From NCBI GenBank assembly GCA_030704615.1, contig CM060732.1, positions 46,669,053 through 46,733,052 on the forward strand: a DNA stretch of 64,000 bases. The letters are read 5' to 3'. Below, piece by piece: positions 10,700 through 20,221 of the stretch. This DNA is from Takakia lepidozioides. Lineage: Eukaryota > Streptophyta > Takakiopsida > Takakiales > Takakiaceae. A model generated the notes under the pieces. The model had not been told where the DNA came from. It ran no database searches and saw only the letters and a program-made list of their open reading frames with translations. Each line of letters begins with the position of its first letter. Position 1 is the first letter of the stretch. A program made the translations under genes and the position numbers.

Positions 10700-11252
10700 A
10701 TGGATTGCGACTCAATCCATCCGCATCCCGATTGACCAAACCTGGTCGATGCACAACTTGAAAGTCATACTCCTGGAGTATGAGTGCCCACCGTGCAAGC
10801 TTTCCCGTAAGCTTGTCTGACTCCATCAACCACTTGAGTGGCTGGTGATCCGTGACAAGGGTGAAAAGATTTCCGTATAGATAGCACCTGAAGTGTGCCA
10901 CGGCCCACACTGCAGCTAAGCATTCTCCCTCATATGAGCTGTACTTAGCCTCTGCAGCATTGTTCGAGCGGCTAGCATAAGCCACTACGAACTCTCTTCC
11001 TCATCATCCACCATGTGTGAGCACCGCTCCAAGCCCCAGCATGCTCCAATCCGTATGCAGCTGAAAGGGACGCCCCCTGATAGGTCGTCTCAGGATAGGC
11101 GCCGAGGTCAATCTCGCCTTGAGCTCTTGAAAAGCTCGTTCCTGCTCATCTTCCCACTGCCACTCCTGGTCCACCTTGGTCAGCTTGGTTAGAGCATTTG
11201 CAATGGTACTAAATCCCTTGACAAACCGTCTATAATAGTTTGCCAACCCCAT
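10700..11252 (-). pseudogene. RT connection and RNase H (copy B)
   Basis: Frames 11252-11004 and 10985-10548 encode GLANYYRRFVKGFS (the classic start of the Gypsy RT-RNase H connection), HTDWSMLGLGAVL and the rest of RNase H up to VHRPGLVNRDADGLSR. One extra G near 10995, relative to copy A, splits the domain. A single-base loss near 10615 ends the linker frame. Confidence 0.85.
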
Positions 11253-12374
11253 GAAAGCTCAAACTCAGCTTACATCCGTGGGGCGTGGAATTTGTGCAAT
11301 GGCCTCTACCTTAGTCTGCTGTACCCCCAATCCTCTAGGATATATCATGTGACCCAAATACTCAATCTGGTTGTGGAAAAACTTGCACTCCCCAGATGCA
11401 ACTTCAATCCGTGCGCTCTCAAGCGCTCCAATACTACCTGAAGGTGTCTCTCATGCTCCTCCATCGTAACACTAAAGATGATGATGTCATCTATGTAGCA
11501 CCGAGCAAAGTCCACCCCTACTAGAATCCTATCCATGACTCTCTGAAACTCTGCAGGAGGAGCATTTTTAAGCCCAAATGGTAAGAACCGCCACTGATAT
11601 AGGCAATCCTTGCCGTGCTCATTGATCCCCCAGAATGTCGTCTTCTGCTTGTCCGCCTCCTTGATTGGCAACTGGTGATATCCGGATCGTAAATCCAAAG
11701 TGCTAAAGGCCTTAGCATGCCCGATGGCATCAAAGATCTCATCTGGTGTTGGCATGGCATACTTATCGGACTTGGTCTGACGATTTACAGACCGGTAATC
11801 ACCGCACATACGTCTCTCCATCCAATTGCCATAGACATCCTTCTTGGCTGGCATCACTGTGGCTGAAGCATACTCTCCACCAAACCTGCCTCCCAGAGAT
11901 CTTGAGTCCTCATATGAATCAAAGACCTCTCCATGTCACTGTATCTATAGGGTCTCCGAAAGATTGGCGTGTCAGTGGCCAACTCAATACGGATCTCTTG
12001 ACCCTTCAGTGCTCCCAAGTCCTTCAAACTGAAGGCAAAGCAATTCCTGTAAGCCCTCAGGAACCGCCGTATACGTCGTCTCTCTCCTCTGGTGACAATG
12101 GGTCCAATGTCAGGCTCCCAATTGTCCTCCGTAACTGCAACCTTAAGTCCAGTGGGCTTAGAGGTAGAGGACGCTCCAGTGGTTGCTATGTTGCAACCTC
12201 ATGAGCAGTACTCCCTGCCTGCTCAGTCAATGACAATGCCTCATCCTGCCCTATCATCTCATCCTTGAGGACCTCCTCAACCCGAGAAGAATCCCCAACC
12301 TCATCCATCACAGCCGCCTTGGCTGCCAACTCCCTCTGAACCTCAAGCACCTCCCACGTGTGCCATGGATGCAT
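11253..12374 (-). pseudogene. Gypsy reverse transcriptase (copy B)
   Basis: The best piece (11857-11345) shows RMCGDYRSVNRQT, STLDLRSGYHQL, the palm WRFLPFGLKNAPPAEFQRVM and the catalytic YIDD box (CYIDDIIIF), all typical of Ty3/Gypsy RT. The fingers region up to 12374 and the EYLGHMIYPRG segment (about 11350) are in other frames, with stops near 11265. The enzyme cannot be made from this copy. The frame links back to the methyltransferase C-terminus through a frameshift near 12310-12374. Confidence 0.85.
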
Positions 12375-14758
12375 GCACCCGTGGTCCTCACATGCTCGCC
12401 CCCACTCACTACCTGTACCGTCTCGGTAGGCAGAGAGACCATTGAGGGAAGTGTACTCCGCACTCTGCGTTGCTCAGCCAGAGCCAAGCTGATAATCCAG
12501 GTCAAGCAATTGAGATCCATTGCTTGCCCCAACACTTGACGACGTGATGCCTCAGAAAGAGACGACACCGCCGTGGTACCAGTGGTAAAACCCATTGCCC
12601 GCTCACGCTCGTCAGCATTAGGCTCCACTAACTGCTGCAACTGAGCATCCCACAGGAGGCCAGGTCCACTATCCCGGAAAGCATGCGATCCTGGGAAGCT
12701 GAGCAGTGTAGGTAATGCTGCTCGTGGTTGACCCACCTTGTTGACCACTGCCAAAGGCGAACGGTCATCGTGTCTCACACGCTGAGATTGCCTCCTTGTG
12801 TCCAGAATGTTATCCACTGTGAGATGTGCTGGCCGCTGCACCCCATCAAATGCACGCTTGAGCAGTGCGGGTGGCATCAAGTTAGTCCACCATAGCCGTG
12901 GACGATGAGCCCGTGACCCCACTGTAGCTGCATCTAGCAACACTGCTGACCCAAGCCACGGCCGGACTTGATGCACACTGGCCATCACCCTGGCCCGAGA
13001 ATCGCCCATCAGTGGCACATTCTCCAAGATGTATGCTGGAGATACAGCTTGATGAAGCTGCAAGTGGCGCAAAACCCGCACCATCTCCCAAAACAGACCC
13101 GACCTCGAGTCTCGCAATCCATTGCCATGCCCGGCTGATGAATGCCCTTGGCAGGGCCAACCTGCCACTACCAGATCAATGGAGCCAACCCGCTCCAAAT
13201 CCTGCGCCCCCAGCAACGAAATGTCTGCTGGCAAGGCCTGCTGATATCCACGAATTGCAGACACCGACAACAACTCAGGGTACCGCTGCACCAACTGAGC
13301 AACATGGCGAAGTGAAACGCGTCGTGCAGTCTCATCCCTCTCCACATACAGGTAACGCCAAACTCGTACACCTGCCTGTAACACAGCAGCCAATCCGGTG
13401 CTGATCCCGCCAAACAAGTCTAGAAGACAAATGCCTTCATCCAGATACTGCCACACAATAGGTGTGGTGTCCAATGGAGACAATTGAGGTGGTCCTGGTG
13501 CAATCCCCGCACTCTCCTCCTCTCTTGACGGTACAAAAGCCTCCACCCAGGCTTGTTGCACCCGTCGATTAGCATCCCGCTGCAAATCCTTGCTCGTGCC
13601 CCACAATGGAGTCTGAGCAACCATGGTAGGCAACTCCGCCATACCATACATGTCATCCTGCTCTCCCGGAGGTGGTACATCCTCTGAATGAGCATTGCCC
13701 TCAAGCAACTCTCTAGGCCAACTCACTGCCGCTGTGAATGCTGCTAGTGTCGGCATCTTGCCTCGCTGGGCAACCGCAACTCCTCCTATGAACGTCACAG
13801 GGAGTAGTCTGATAGCCAACTCACGCCGTGTCATGCCCCGAGCTTGCTCCGATCCTCCCAGAGACGTCTGTATCTGGAAAGGACAAGGCTCCATATCCGC
13901 CTCCGTGAGGCCCAAGCCTGCAATAGCAGCTCTGCCCAGCATCAGTGGCTGAGCTCCCGAGTCCAACAAGACCCGCAGTGGCCGGTACCTCTTGCTTGCC
14001 GGTCCACTCAAACAGAAAATGCCATCCTGGTTGTCTAACATGACAACTCTAGGTGTCACCATGGCGCGCTCAATGGCTGGCCTAGCTCGAAGCTCCATCA
14101 ACCTGGCAGCTGTAGCTTGCCATGGCGCCGCCGTGGCAGTCTTGACCCTCAAATCCGAGGATCCCTTCGGCACTGCATCTCCCAGTATCTCCGCAGAAGA
14201 TGAAGTAACCTCCCCACTCTCACAGAGTGTAGCTGCCAGCCTGAACACCTCAGCTGGTGTTACCCCCGGCATCGCAATCATGGTAGCCGAGAACAATGGA
14301 GCCTGGCACACAGATGTGGCCGCTCCTAGCAGCACACTAGATGCCGTAGCCTTGGCGACACTAGGTAGTGGTGCTACCCGTGTAGCTCTCCCCAATGGCA
14401 TAGTAACCTCCGCCTCGGTAACAGTCGGGCGAGAACTAGGTGCCATGGATGGCGTCGACACTGTCTCCGCCAATGTGAATGACTGAGGAAGCCTAGCCTG
14501 ACGGCTTGCCTCCCCACGCTGTGGATCCAACGCCACCTCTGCACCTCGTGGCTCAGGAACTCGTGCTGCTCCTCGAGTCACGGCTGCAGCAGACTCCACC
14601 TGCACTAGTGGTAGTGCTGCTCCACACATGAATCCCATGCCTCCCATATCTCCTCCCTCAGGAGCAGGAGGTGGACCATCCGGCCTTAGAGCCGGTACCA
14701 CCTGAGCTGTAGCCATGGCAGCAAGCCTTTGCTCTAGCTGCTGAAGCCGGTTGGCCAT
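12308..14758 (-). CDS. Protease plus DNMT3-like cytosine-5 DNA methyltransferase polyprotein
   Basis: An 816-residue open frame. Residues 1-15 form a short coiled segment that overlaps the end of gag in another frame. A retropepsin-like LLDSGAQPLMLG is at 264-275. From about 440 to 765 lies a complete C5-methyltransferase in canonical order: motif I DLFGGISTGL (447-456, AdoMet binding), motif IV GWPCQGHS with nucleophile Cys536, motif VI ENV (579-581), motif VIII HRPRLWW (618-624), and motif X GQAMDLNC (744-751). The LFGGISTGL form of motif I and the short single-domain size resemble DNMT3 more than DNMT1/CMT or DRM, whose motif order is permuted. It would methylate DNA cytosines. Activity is untested, but every catalytic motif is intact although the downstream pol genes are broken. 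Confidence 0.88.
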   Translation of the reverse strand: MANRLQQLEQRLAAMATAQVVPALRPDGPPPAPEGGDMGGMGFMCGAALPLVQVESAAAVTRGAARVPEPRGAEVALDPQRGEASRQARLPQSFTLAETVSTPSMAPSSRPTVTEAEVTMPLGRATRVAPLPSVAKATASSVLLGAATSVCQAPLFSATMIAMPGVTPAEVFRLAATLCESGEVTSSSAEILGDAVPKGSSDLRVKTATAAPWQATAARLMELRARPAIERAMVTPRVVMLDNQDGIFCLSGPASKRYRPLRVLLDSGAQPLMLGRAAIAGLGLTEADMEPCPFQIQTSLGGSEQARGMTRRELAIRLLPVTFIGGVAVAQRGKMPTLAAFTAAVSWPRELLEGNAHSEDVPPPGEQDDMYGMAELPTMVAQTPLWGTSKDLQRDANRRVQQAWVEAFVPSREEESAGIAPGPPQLSPLDTTPIVWQYLDEGICLLDLFGGISTGLAAVLQAGVRVWRYLYVERDETARRVSLRHVAQLVQRYPELLSVSAIRGYQQALPADISLLGAQDLERVGSIDLVVAGWPCQGHSSAGHGNGLRDSRSGLFWEMVRVLRHLQLHQAVSPAYILENVPLMGDSRARVMASVHQVRPWLGSAVLLDAATVGSRAHRPRLWWTNLMPPALLKRAFDGVQRPAHLTVDNILDTRRQSQRVRHDDRSPLAVVNKVGQPRAALPTLLSFPGSHAFRDSGPGLLWDAQLQQLVEPNADERERAMGFTTGTTAVSSLSEASRRQVLGQAMDLNCLTWIISLALAEQRRVRSTLPSMVSLPTETVQVVSGGEHVRTTGACIHGTRGRCLRFRGSWQPRRL

Positions 14759-16161
14759 GCCTTGGTCAACACCTGACCTCCGCGTCCTTGGCCATGTTGA
14801 GCTTGCCCTTGGCCTGCACCTCGTGGCTGGCCACCTCGTCCTCTCTGGGCTGCTCCACCTCGCCCCCGACCACCATTGTTCCGTTGGAACTGGTCTGGGC
14901 GCAACTCAGGATGCAAACCATAACACTGGGCCTCTCCATGCCCGTGCTTGCCACAATGCCCACACTGCAACTGTGCAGGCTGTGCATGTGCTGGCCCTTT
15001 GCCTCCCTCTGGGCAATCCTTCTTGACATGGGGTCCTCCACATGTCCAGCACACCACATCCGCCCGTTGTTGGCCAGCAAATGAAGGGAGAGACCCCTGC
15101 ATCTGAGGTCCTCTCTGCCATTCCCTGAGCTTCACCTGAGCCCCCTTGTTGCCTTGAGCACGTTGAGGTAGTGGTTGGCTAGGAGCACCACTACCCCGTG
15201 GTGTCTCCTTAGCAAATCCCACCGTGACCACTCGTTCCTCCACCATGTTGAGCTCTATCCGCTCTGCCAGCAAAAACACATTTGCTAAGGTGGGTTGGGC
15301 CGCTTGTAGGAGAGTTGCATCCCGCACCCTTCTCCTCAGCTCCTTGTCCAATATCCCATACCAGAATTGGACTGCCTGAGCTTCCGTAACCCCTTGGGTT
15401 ATATTTATCAAGCACCTCATGCGAGTGAAAGCCTCCCTCAAGCTCTCGGTCGGCTTCCGTTGGAACTCTTGCAAGCTTCGCAACTTCTCTGTCCTCACCC
15501 CTTGGTAGTTCCCTCTCAACTCTTCGAGGAACTCCACAACAGGGTTGAAGGCAGGCACGAGTGTTAGCGTTGGTGCGGTAGTGGCTTGGGTGGACGTCGT
15601 AGCTACTGTACCGCTACTTGCTGAAGCTGCCGGTGCAGCGGCAGGTGTAGCCACTGCCCTCGTGGCTCTAGTGCCCCTAGTGATGGAGACATAGTCGGGT
15701 GACCAGTACATCCTCCACTCCTCGATCTCAACCTCATGCCCCCGCCTGAACTCATGGTAATCATCCATAGGTGGCTCCTCAAGGTGCTGAAACAGCCCCT
15801 TCCATGCCATGAAAGGCGTAAATAGTTGTGGATTGCGCATTTGCTGCAAATCACACCAACTATCAAACTCTTGGATAAAATCATCCAACTCGATGGTGCC
15901 CACCGCCCCAGAGTACCTTCGTGGCCCCTTGGTAGCTCCATACATCTCCTCCATTGTGTCCCACAACAATGGCAAAGAAACAACTTGCACCGCCGGTATG
16001 AGTCCTCCTGATTCACAATCCGAATCAGAACCTTCCGTAGAAGACACAGGAGGTGAAGGTGGCCTAAACCGCACACCTTGTCTCGTGTACCCACTAGTAT
16101 CGCTAGTGCTCGAACGGGCACTGTCCCCAGCAACTAGTGGCACCTCCGTGTTGACACTCAA
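14734..16161 (-). CDS. Gypsy Gag protein with two zinc knuckles
   Basis: The 475-residue structural protein packages element RNA. Residues 1-60 are disordered and acidic. Residues about 205-310 form a retrotransposon-Gag domain (FLEELRGNYQ, LREAFTRMRCLIN, AVQFWYGILDKELRRRVRDA). A nucleocapsid region follows with knuckles at 371-383 (CWTCGGPHVKKDC, one residue short of CX2CX4HX4C) and 400-413 (CGHCGKHGHGEAQC, canonical). The tail 429-462 is rich in Arg-Gly. Its last 25 bases overlap the start of the protease-methyltransferase frame, so expression of the latter needs frameshifting or reinitiation. The frame is fully open. Confidence 0.88.
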   Translation of the reverse strand: MSVNTEVPLVAGDSARSSTSDTSGYTRQGVRFRPPSPPVSSTEGSDSDCESGGLIPAVQVVSLPLLWDTMEEMYGATKGPRRYSGAVGTIELDDFIQEFDSWCDLQQMRNPQLFTPFMAWKGLFQHLEEPPMDDYHEFRRGHEVEIEEWRMYWSPDYVSITRGTRATRAVATPAAAPAASASSGTVATTSTQATTAPTLTLVPAFNPVVEFLEELRGNYQGVRTEKLRSLQEFQRKPTESLREAFTRMRCLINITQGVTEAQAVQFWYGILDKELRRRVRDATLLQAAQPTLANVFLLAERIELNMVEERVVTVGFAKETPRGSGAPSQPLPQRAQGNKGAQVKLREWQRGPQMQGSLPSFAGQQRADVVCWTCGGPHVKKDCPEGGKGPAHAQPAQLQCGHCGKHGHGEAQCYGLHPELRPDQFQRNNGGRGRGGAAQRGRGGQPRGAGQGQAQHGQGRGGQVLTKAWPTGFSS

Positions 16162-16880
16162 CCGGTCATGAACATGTCCCTAACCCCCTCTCCACAAGGT
16201 AACCGGGTAGAGAACCTGTTGCGGCTTATGGTTTGGAATACTAAGTTCCTAACATAGCCTACACATGTACCTGCATCCACCGCAAGCACTCCTATGGTTG
16301 GCTAGTCATCACCTCCAACCTCACCACAGGAGAAACAATGATGGTCTGGCTGGTCATCACCCCAGCCTCACCATCGACAGCATGTTCTAGGACTGGCCGG
16401 TGATCAAATCCAGACCAATCACCTATAAAAACAAGCGCCCACACAAAACTAGCATGGCGCACAGTCAAGCATGCAGGTATGGAGGGGATCCAAACACAAG
16501 AAATCAGAACGACAACTCCCCCACACCAAAAAACAACTCCACGGTGTTGCTCCTGCAAGGACACCCCAGCCCAAACCCGGACTGACTCTTGCCTCCACCT
16601 ACGGAAAGGTCTTGGCCTAATGAGAGGGTGGAAATTACGAGGAAGAGAAGCTAAAGCAATGCCTAACCCCAGCATGCCCCCCTCATCCCAACACTCTTCC
16701 TCTCCTCTCTTCCCTCACTTGCATGACCATGGGAATATCATGAAGATACTCCTCAAACCGCCCTCCACGAGCTTCAAAATTCGGCCTTCAAGACCACATG
16801 ACAGTCCTTAGGCAGTCCACCAGTGCCTCCACGAGTCAGCACAGGCCGTCCACAGGTCAACACGGGCCACCACAGACCAG
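16162..16880 (-). other. Leader upstream of gag (copy B)
   Basis: This is noncoding sequence between gag and the GC-rich array. I looked for a tRNA-complementary primer binding site of the usual plant iMet type (TGGTATCAGAGC in sense) and did not see one. The 3' boundary of the 5' LTR was not recognised either. Confidence 0.5.
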
Positions 16881-16889
16881 CATAGGCCC

Positions 16890-18020
16890 ACACAGCTCAC
16901 TGGTCATAGCCGTCACAGTCCCACAAGCCACTGGGCACAGCCTGTCACAGCCCCTCATAGCTCGCCACAGCCTGTCACAGCCCGTCACAGCCCCACAGGC
17001 CACAGGGCGCAGCTCGCCACAGCCTGTCACAGCCCTGCACAGCCCGTCACAGCTCGCCACAGCCTGTCACAGCCCGTCATAGCCCCACAGGCCACTGGGC
17101 ACAGCCTGTCACAGCCCGTCACAGCCCGTCACAGCCCCAAAGGCCTCAGGCACGGCCTGACACAGCCCCTCACAGCCTGCCACAGCCCCAAAGGCCTCAG
17201 GCACGGCTTGTCACAGCCCCTCACAGCCCCAAAGGCCACGGGCACAGCCTGTCACAGCCCCTCACAGCCCGTCACAGCCCCACAGGCCTCAGGCCCGGCC
17301 TAACACAGCCCCTCACAGCCCGTCACAGCCCCAAAGGCCTCAGGCACGGCCTGTCACAGCCCCTCACAGCCCGTCACAGCCCCAAAGGCCTCAGGCACGG
17401 CCTGTCATAGCCCCTCACAGCCCATCACCCTAAAGGCCACGGGCACAGCCTGTCACAGCCCCAAAAGGCCACCGGCGCAGCCCCTCACAGCCCATCACAG
17501 CCCCCAAGACCACCGGCGTAGCCCGTCACAGGCCCTCACAGCCCGTCACGACCCCGAAGGCCACCGGCGCAGCCCGGCACAGCCCCTCGTAGCCCGGCAC
17601 AGCCCTCGCAACCCGGCACAGCCCGTCACAGCCCGTCACAGCCCCAAAGGCCTCAGGCACGGCCTGACACAGCCCCTCACAGCCCGCCACAGCCCCAAAG
17701 GCCTCAGGCACGGCCTGTCACAGCCCCTCACAGCCCGTCACAGCCCCAAAGGCCTGAGGCACGGCCTGTCACAGCCCTCACAGCCCATCACAGCCCCAAA
17801 GGCCATGGGCACAGCCCGTCACAGCCCCACAGGCCACTGGGCACAGCCTGTCACAGCCCCGCGCAGCCCGTCACAGCTCGCCACAGCCCCTCACAGCCCC
17901 AAAGGCCTTAGGCAGGGCCCGTCACAGCCCCTCACAGCCCCAAAGGCCTTAGGCAGGGCCCGTCACAGCCCGTCACAGCCCCCAAGGCCACAGGGACAGC
18001 CCGTCACAGCCCCATCCATG
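16890..18020. repeat. GC-rich CACAGCCC minisatellite in the element leader
   Basis: About 1.1 kb of imperfect tandem units is built from CACAGCCCNTCACAGCCC and CCAAAGGCCTCAGGCACGG, about 10-bp steps arranged into larger 40-60 bp units. Several open frames cross it because of its periodicity, but their residue patterns only mirror the repeat. It lies in the 5' untranslated part of copy B. Copy A lacks the region, so its status as a family feature is unknown. Confidence 0.85.
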
Positions 18021-18479
18021 GCCGCTCTGGCAGTTTAGCCATTTCTCCAAGGGGTTTAGCCACGCCAAGCTAGGGTTTGTGTCTCTTGGACTCTAGGCTT
18101 CTTTCCACCGAGCTATGGCGGCTGTGAGGAAATCAGCAAGGTATTCTTGCTCTTTCGGCTCCCACACACCACCGTAGTAGCCCTAAGCCATGAGGTGGTT
18201 GCCACAAACCAAGCCTTCTTTCTCACTTAGCCTTCCCAAACACGCCACTAAACTCAATGGCAAACAACCAAGCCCTGCTGGTTCCCAGCCCTTATGAGCA
18301 CTCATTCAAGCACTCTCCTTGGCCATAGCATCTGTCTTAGAGCCTATTCCAGCCCCCTACACCTGCTGCTTCAAAAGTTGCGCTCCCTTCAAGCTTGAAG
18401 TTGAAACCCCAACTCACATAGGCCCTACAAGTGCTTTTCTTTCACTCCAAGTGGAAACCAGCCCTAGACCTTCCGTTCT

Positions 18480-18890
18480 AGCTCTCTAAAGCTTGAAAAC
18501 AAGAGCCTCAATGGGCTGAAGGCATGCTCCACACATGCCCCACTCTCACCATAAGAGAATCAGCTCATTTGCTTCATTTCTTGCACCCACAAACCTGAAA
18601 ATACAAGCTTCAGCAGGCTGAAAGCATGCTCCACATGCCCTACAGGGAAACCAGCCCCTTCCTTCCTTTCTTGCACTCCCACACCTGAAAGTGCAAGCCT
18701 TCACCAGGCTGATAGCATGCTCCACACATGCATTGCCCTCACATAAGGGAAGTCAGCCCTTCCCTCTTCCTTGCTTGCCCTCCAAGCTTGAAGATGGAAG
18801 CTTCAATGAGCTGAATACATGCTCCACACATGCAACCTCTTCACACAAGAGATATCAGCCCCCTATCTTGGCTCCTTGGCTCCTTGATGC
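18480..18890. repeat. About 100-bp tandem repeat, four units
   Basis: Four degenerate units begin near 18485, 18592, 18683 and 18785. Each contains CTTGAANANNNAAGCCTTCA-like sequence, GGCTGAANGCATGCTCCACA and a CATAAGNGAANTCAGCCC-like end. They form part of the copy B leader between the GC-rich array and the promoter end. Confidence 0.7.
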
Positions 18891-19429
18891 TCTCTAAGAC
18901 AAGACTAAGCACTCCACAGCCTTTGCCAAGCTCCTGAAACCCTAAGGCTTACATTTCCAGCCACAAGACACTTCTCTTGTGGTGCAAGAGCTCTTCTTCC
19001 AAGCTCTGAAACCCTAGGTGCACATTCCATGGCCTTGCCGCACCTCTTAGCTCCTGTTCTAGCCCTGCTCTTGCCATGACAAGAGCCCTCTCAATGCTGA
19101 AGCTCGAGATTGAAACCCAATCTCACCATACTTCACAAAGTGCACTGATTTGCCCCAAGCCAAATCAGCCCTTTTGCTTGGTCTTGCAATCATTCACACA
19201 ATGAAAGCTCGCATTCCCAAGTCCAGTTCTCAGCTTTGCCACCAAAGCCACTATAACCTGCTCTTGACTGGTCCTCTTCCCAATCGTGCTTGCTCATGCA
19301 TGTACACAATCTGAAACCATCAAGGTGCTCTGGAATTACCTGCAGCATGGTGCTTTCATCTCTGAAGCTGAAGATCGAATGCCAAGGTCTACCACCTCGT
19401 AACCCACATCGCCTCCGCTTCTAACAACC

Positions 19430-19853
19430 AAGAGCTCCACGGTGCTCCTTGCATAACAACTTGGTTTCTCTCATTCTCAAGCAAAAACCACAAGTGCTAC
19501 AACTAACTCGTATCTGGCACTCACAAATACGAGCTGATCTTTCTCGAGTGATAAAGAAGAAGAATACAAGCACGAGCTCACAAATCTGAAGCCTAAACTC
19601 ATGCATATATAACCTCATCACTCAAATACAAGTCAAGCCAAGTGCACCCCACGCCATGGGGAATCCACACTACGGCGCCATAGCTAGGCGCGGTGAGGCT
19701 CAACTTGAGAAAGATGAGCCTTCCGCGCTTGCCGTGAAGATAACCACTCCAGGGCCTAAATCTGCCTTGACCCCTGGATTGACACTTGGGCCAATCCCAA
19801 ATGTCAATATGTAAAAGCTAGCTATTTCCTAGCTAGTTTCACACTAGTGGTCA
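19430..19853 (-). repeat. 5' LTR, U3/R part (copy B)
   Basis: In sense direction this begins TGACCACTAGTG at 19853 and aligns with 2685-2992 of copy A: CTAGCTAGGAAAT, a TTGGGATTGG segment, AGCCTCACCGCG, CCATGGCGTGGGGTGCACTT. It lacks the ACTAGTG array. The outer boundary is supported by the CAGC direct repeat; the inner boundary is unclear. Confidence 0.65.
19603..19612 (-). promoter_or_regulatory. Putative LTR TATA box (copy B)
   Basis: TTATATATGC in sense orientation lies about 240 bp from the LTR start. It follows the block conserved with copy A and with the related LTR near 63.4 kb. It is the likely core promoter for the element transcript. Confidence 0.45.
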
Positions 19854-19857
19854 CAGC
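19854..19857. repeat. Target site duplication, right side of copy B
   Basis: CAGC directly follows the element end at 19853 and matches 8617-8620. Confidence 0.5.
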
Positions 19858-19950
19858 TTTATAATGTGTCAGATGAAATTGCCATTGACTTCTCTTCTGA
19901 GTTTTGGAATTCTATGCATAATTCCAGGGGAACTTTGGACAGAGCAATAT

Positions 19951-20221
19951 CTGTTTGAATAATTCAATAGGCCGAGACAATGCTGGTGTCCCAGTGAGAA
20001 GCAAGGCATACTTTGCTCTCTGCAAATCACCAACACCCACTAGGAGTCACAATTTTGTGGATGAAAAAACTAGACTGGACCCTTCTTGCAGTGACCACAT
20101 GTATGCACCAGGAAATCTGTCTCAAGGAGCACATAGCTCTTACTTGCAGAAGCGGCACACAAGCATTTGTGCGCTTTGCCTGTGCATTCTTCAAGTAGTG
20201 TGCCTCATCCGCAATGAGTAT
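19951..20221 (-). pseudogene. SNF2-family helicase fragment, two exons
   Basis: The upstream exon (20221-20144, 26 codons) encodes ILIADEAHYLKNAQAKRTNA, the Walker B DEAH box and following helix of SNF2 ATPases. It is bounded by TTTGCAG and GTAAGAGC splice sites. The second exon (20019-19951, 23 codons) joins in phase 0 and encodes AKYALLLTGTPALSRPIELF, SNF2 motif III. The combination is closest, as I recall, to SMARCAL1/ZRANB3-type annealing helicases. The expected GT donor after 19951 reads AT, and the reading then meets a stop. Copy B begins 98 bp further on. The other exons are not seen on either side of the element, so this is a broken gene. Confidence 0.75.

Larger units (their letters stand above)
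8621..19853 (-). mobile_element. Ty3/Gypsy retrotransposon with methyltransferase and PHD finger, copy B
   Basis: This is an 11,233-bp element on the minus strand. In sense order it has: 5' LTR beginning TGACCACTAG (19853), a long repeat-rich leader, gag (16161-14734), protease plus DNA methyltransferase (14758-12308), RT (about 12300-11253), RNase H, integrase, PHD finger (9068), purine tract (8822-8806) and a short 3' LTR ending GCGCACGACA (8621). RT-RNase H-integrase order marks Ty3/Gypsy. Frameshifts near 12340, 11370, 10995, 10615 and 9815 and a stop near 10223 show it cannot move by itself. Gag and the protease-methyltransferase frame are intact. Confidence 0.9.

Noticed and set aside
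13992-14486. 164-codon plus-strand frame over the protease region
   Set aside because: It is the antisense shadow of the 816-codon protease-methyltransferase frame, caused by GC-rich codon use.
15603-16133. 176-codon minus-strand frame within gag
   Set aside because: It overlaps the well-supported Gag frame in another phase and has no motif.
16798-17082. Repetitive open frames in the GC-rich array
   Set aside because: Their residues only repeat the DNA unit and there is no start context or domain.
16890-18020. CRISPR-like array
   Set aside because: The units are contiguous and imperfect with no unique spacers, and the context is a eukaryotic retrotransposon leader.
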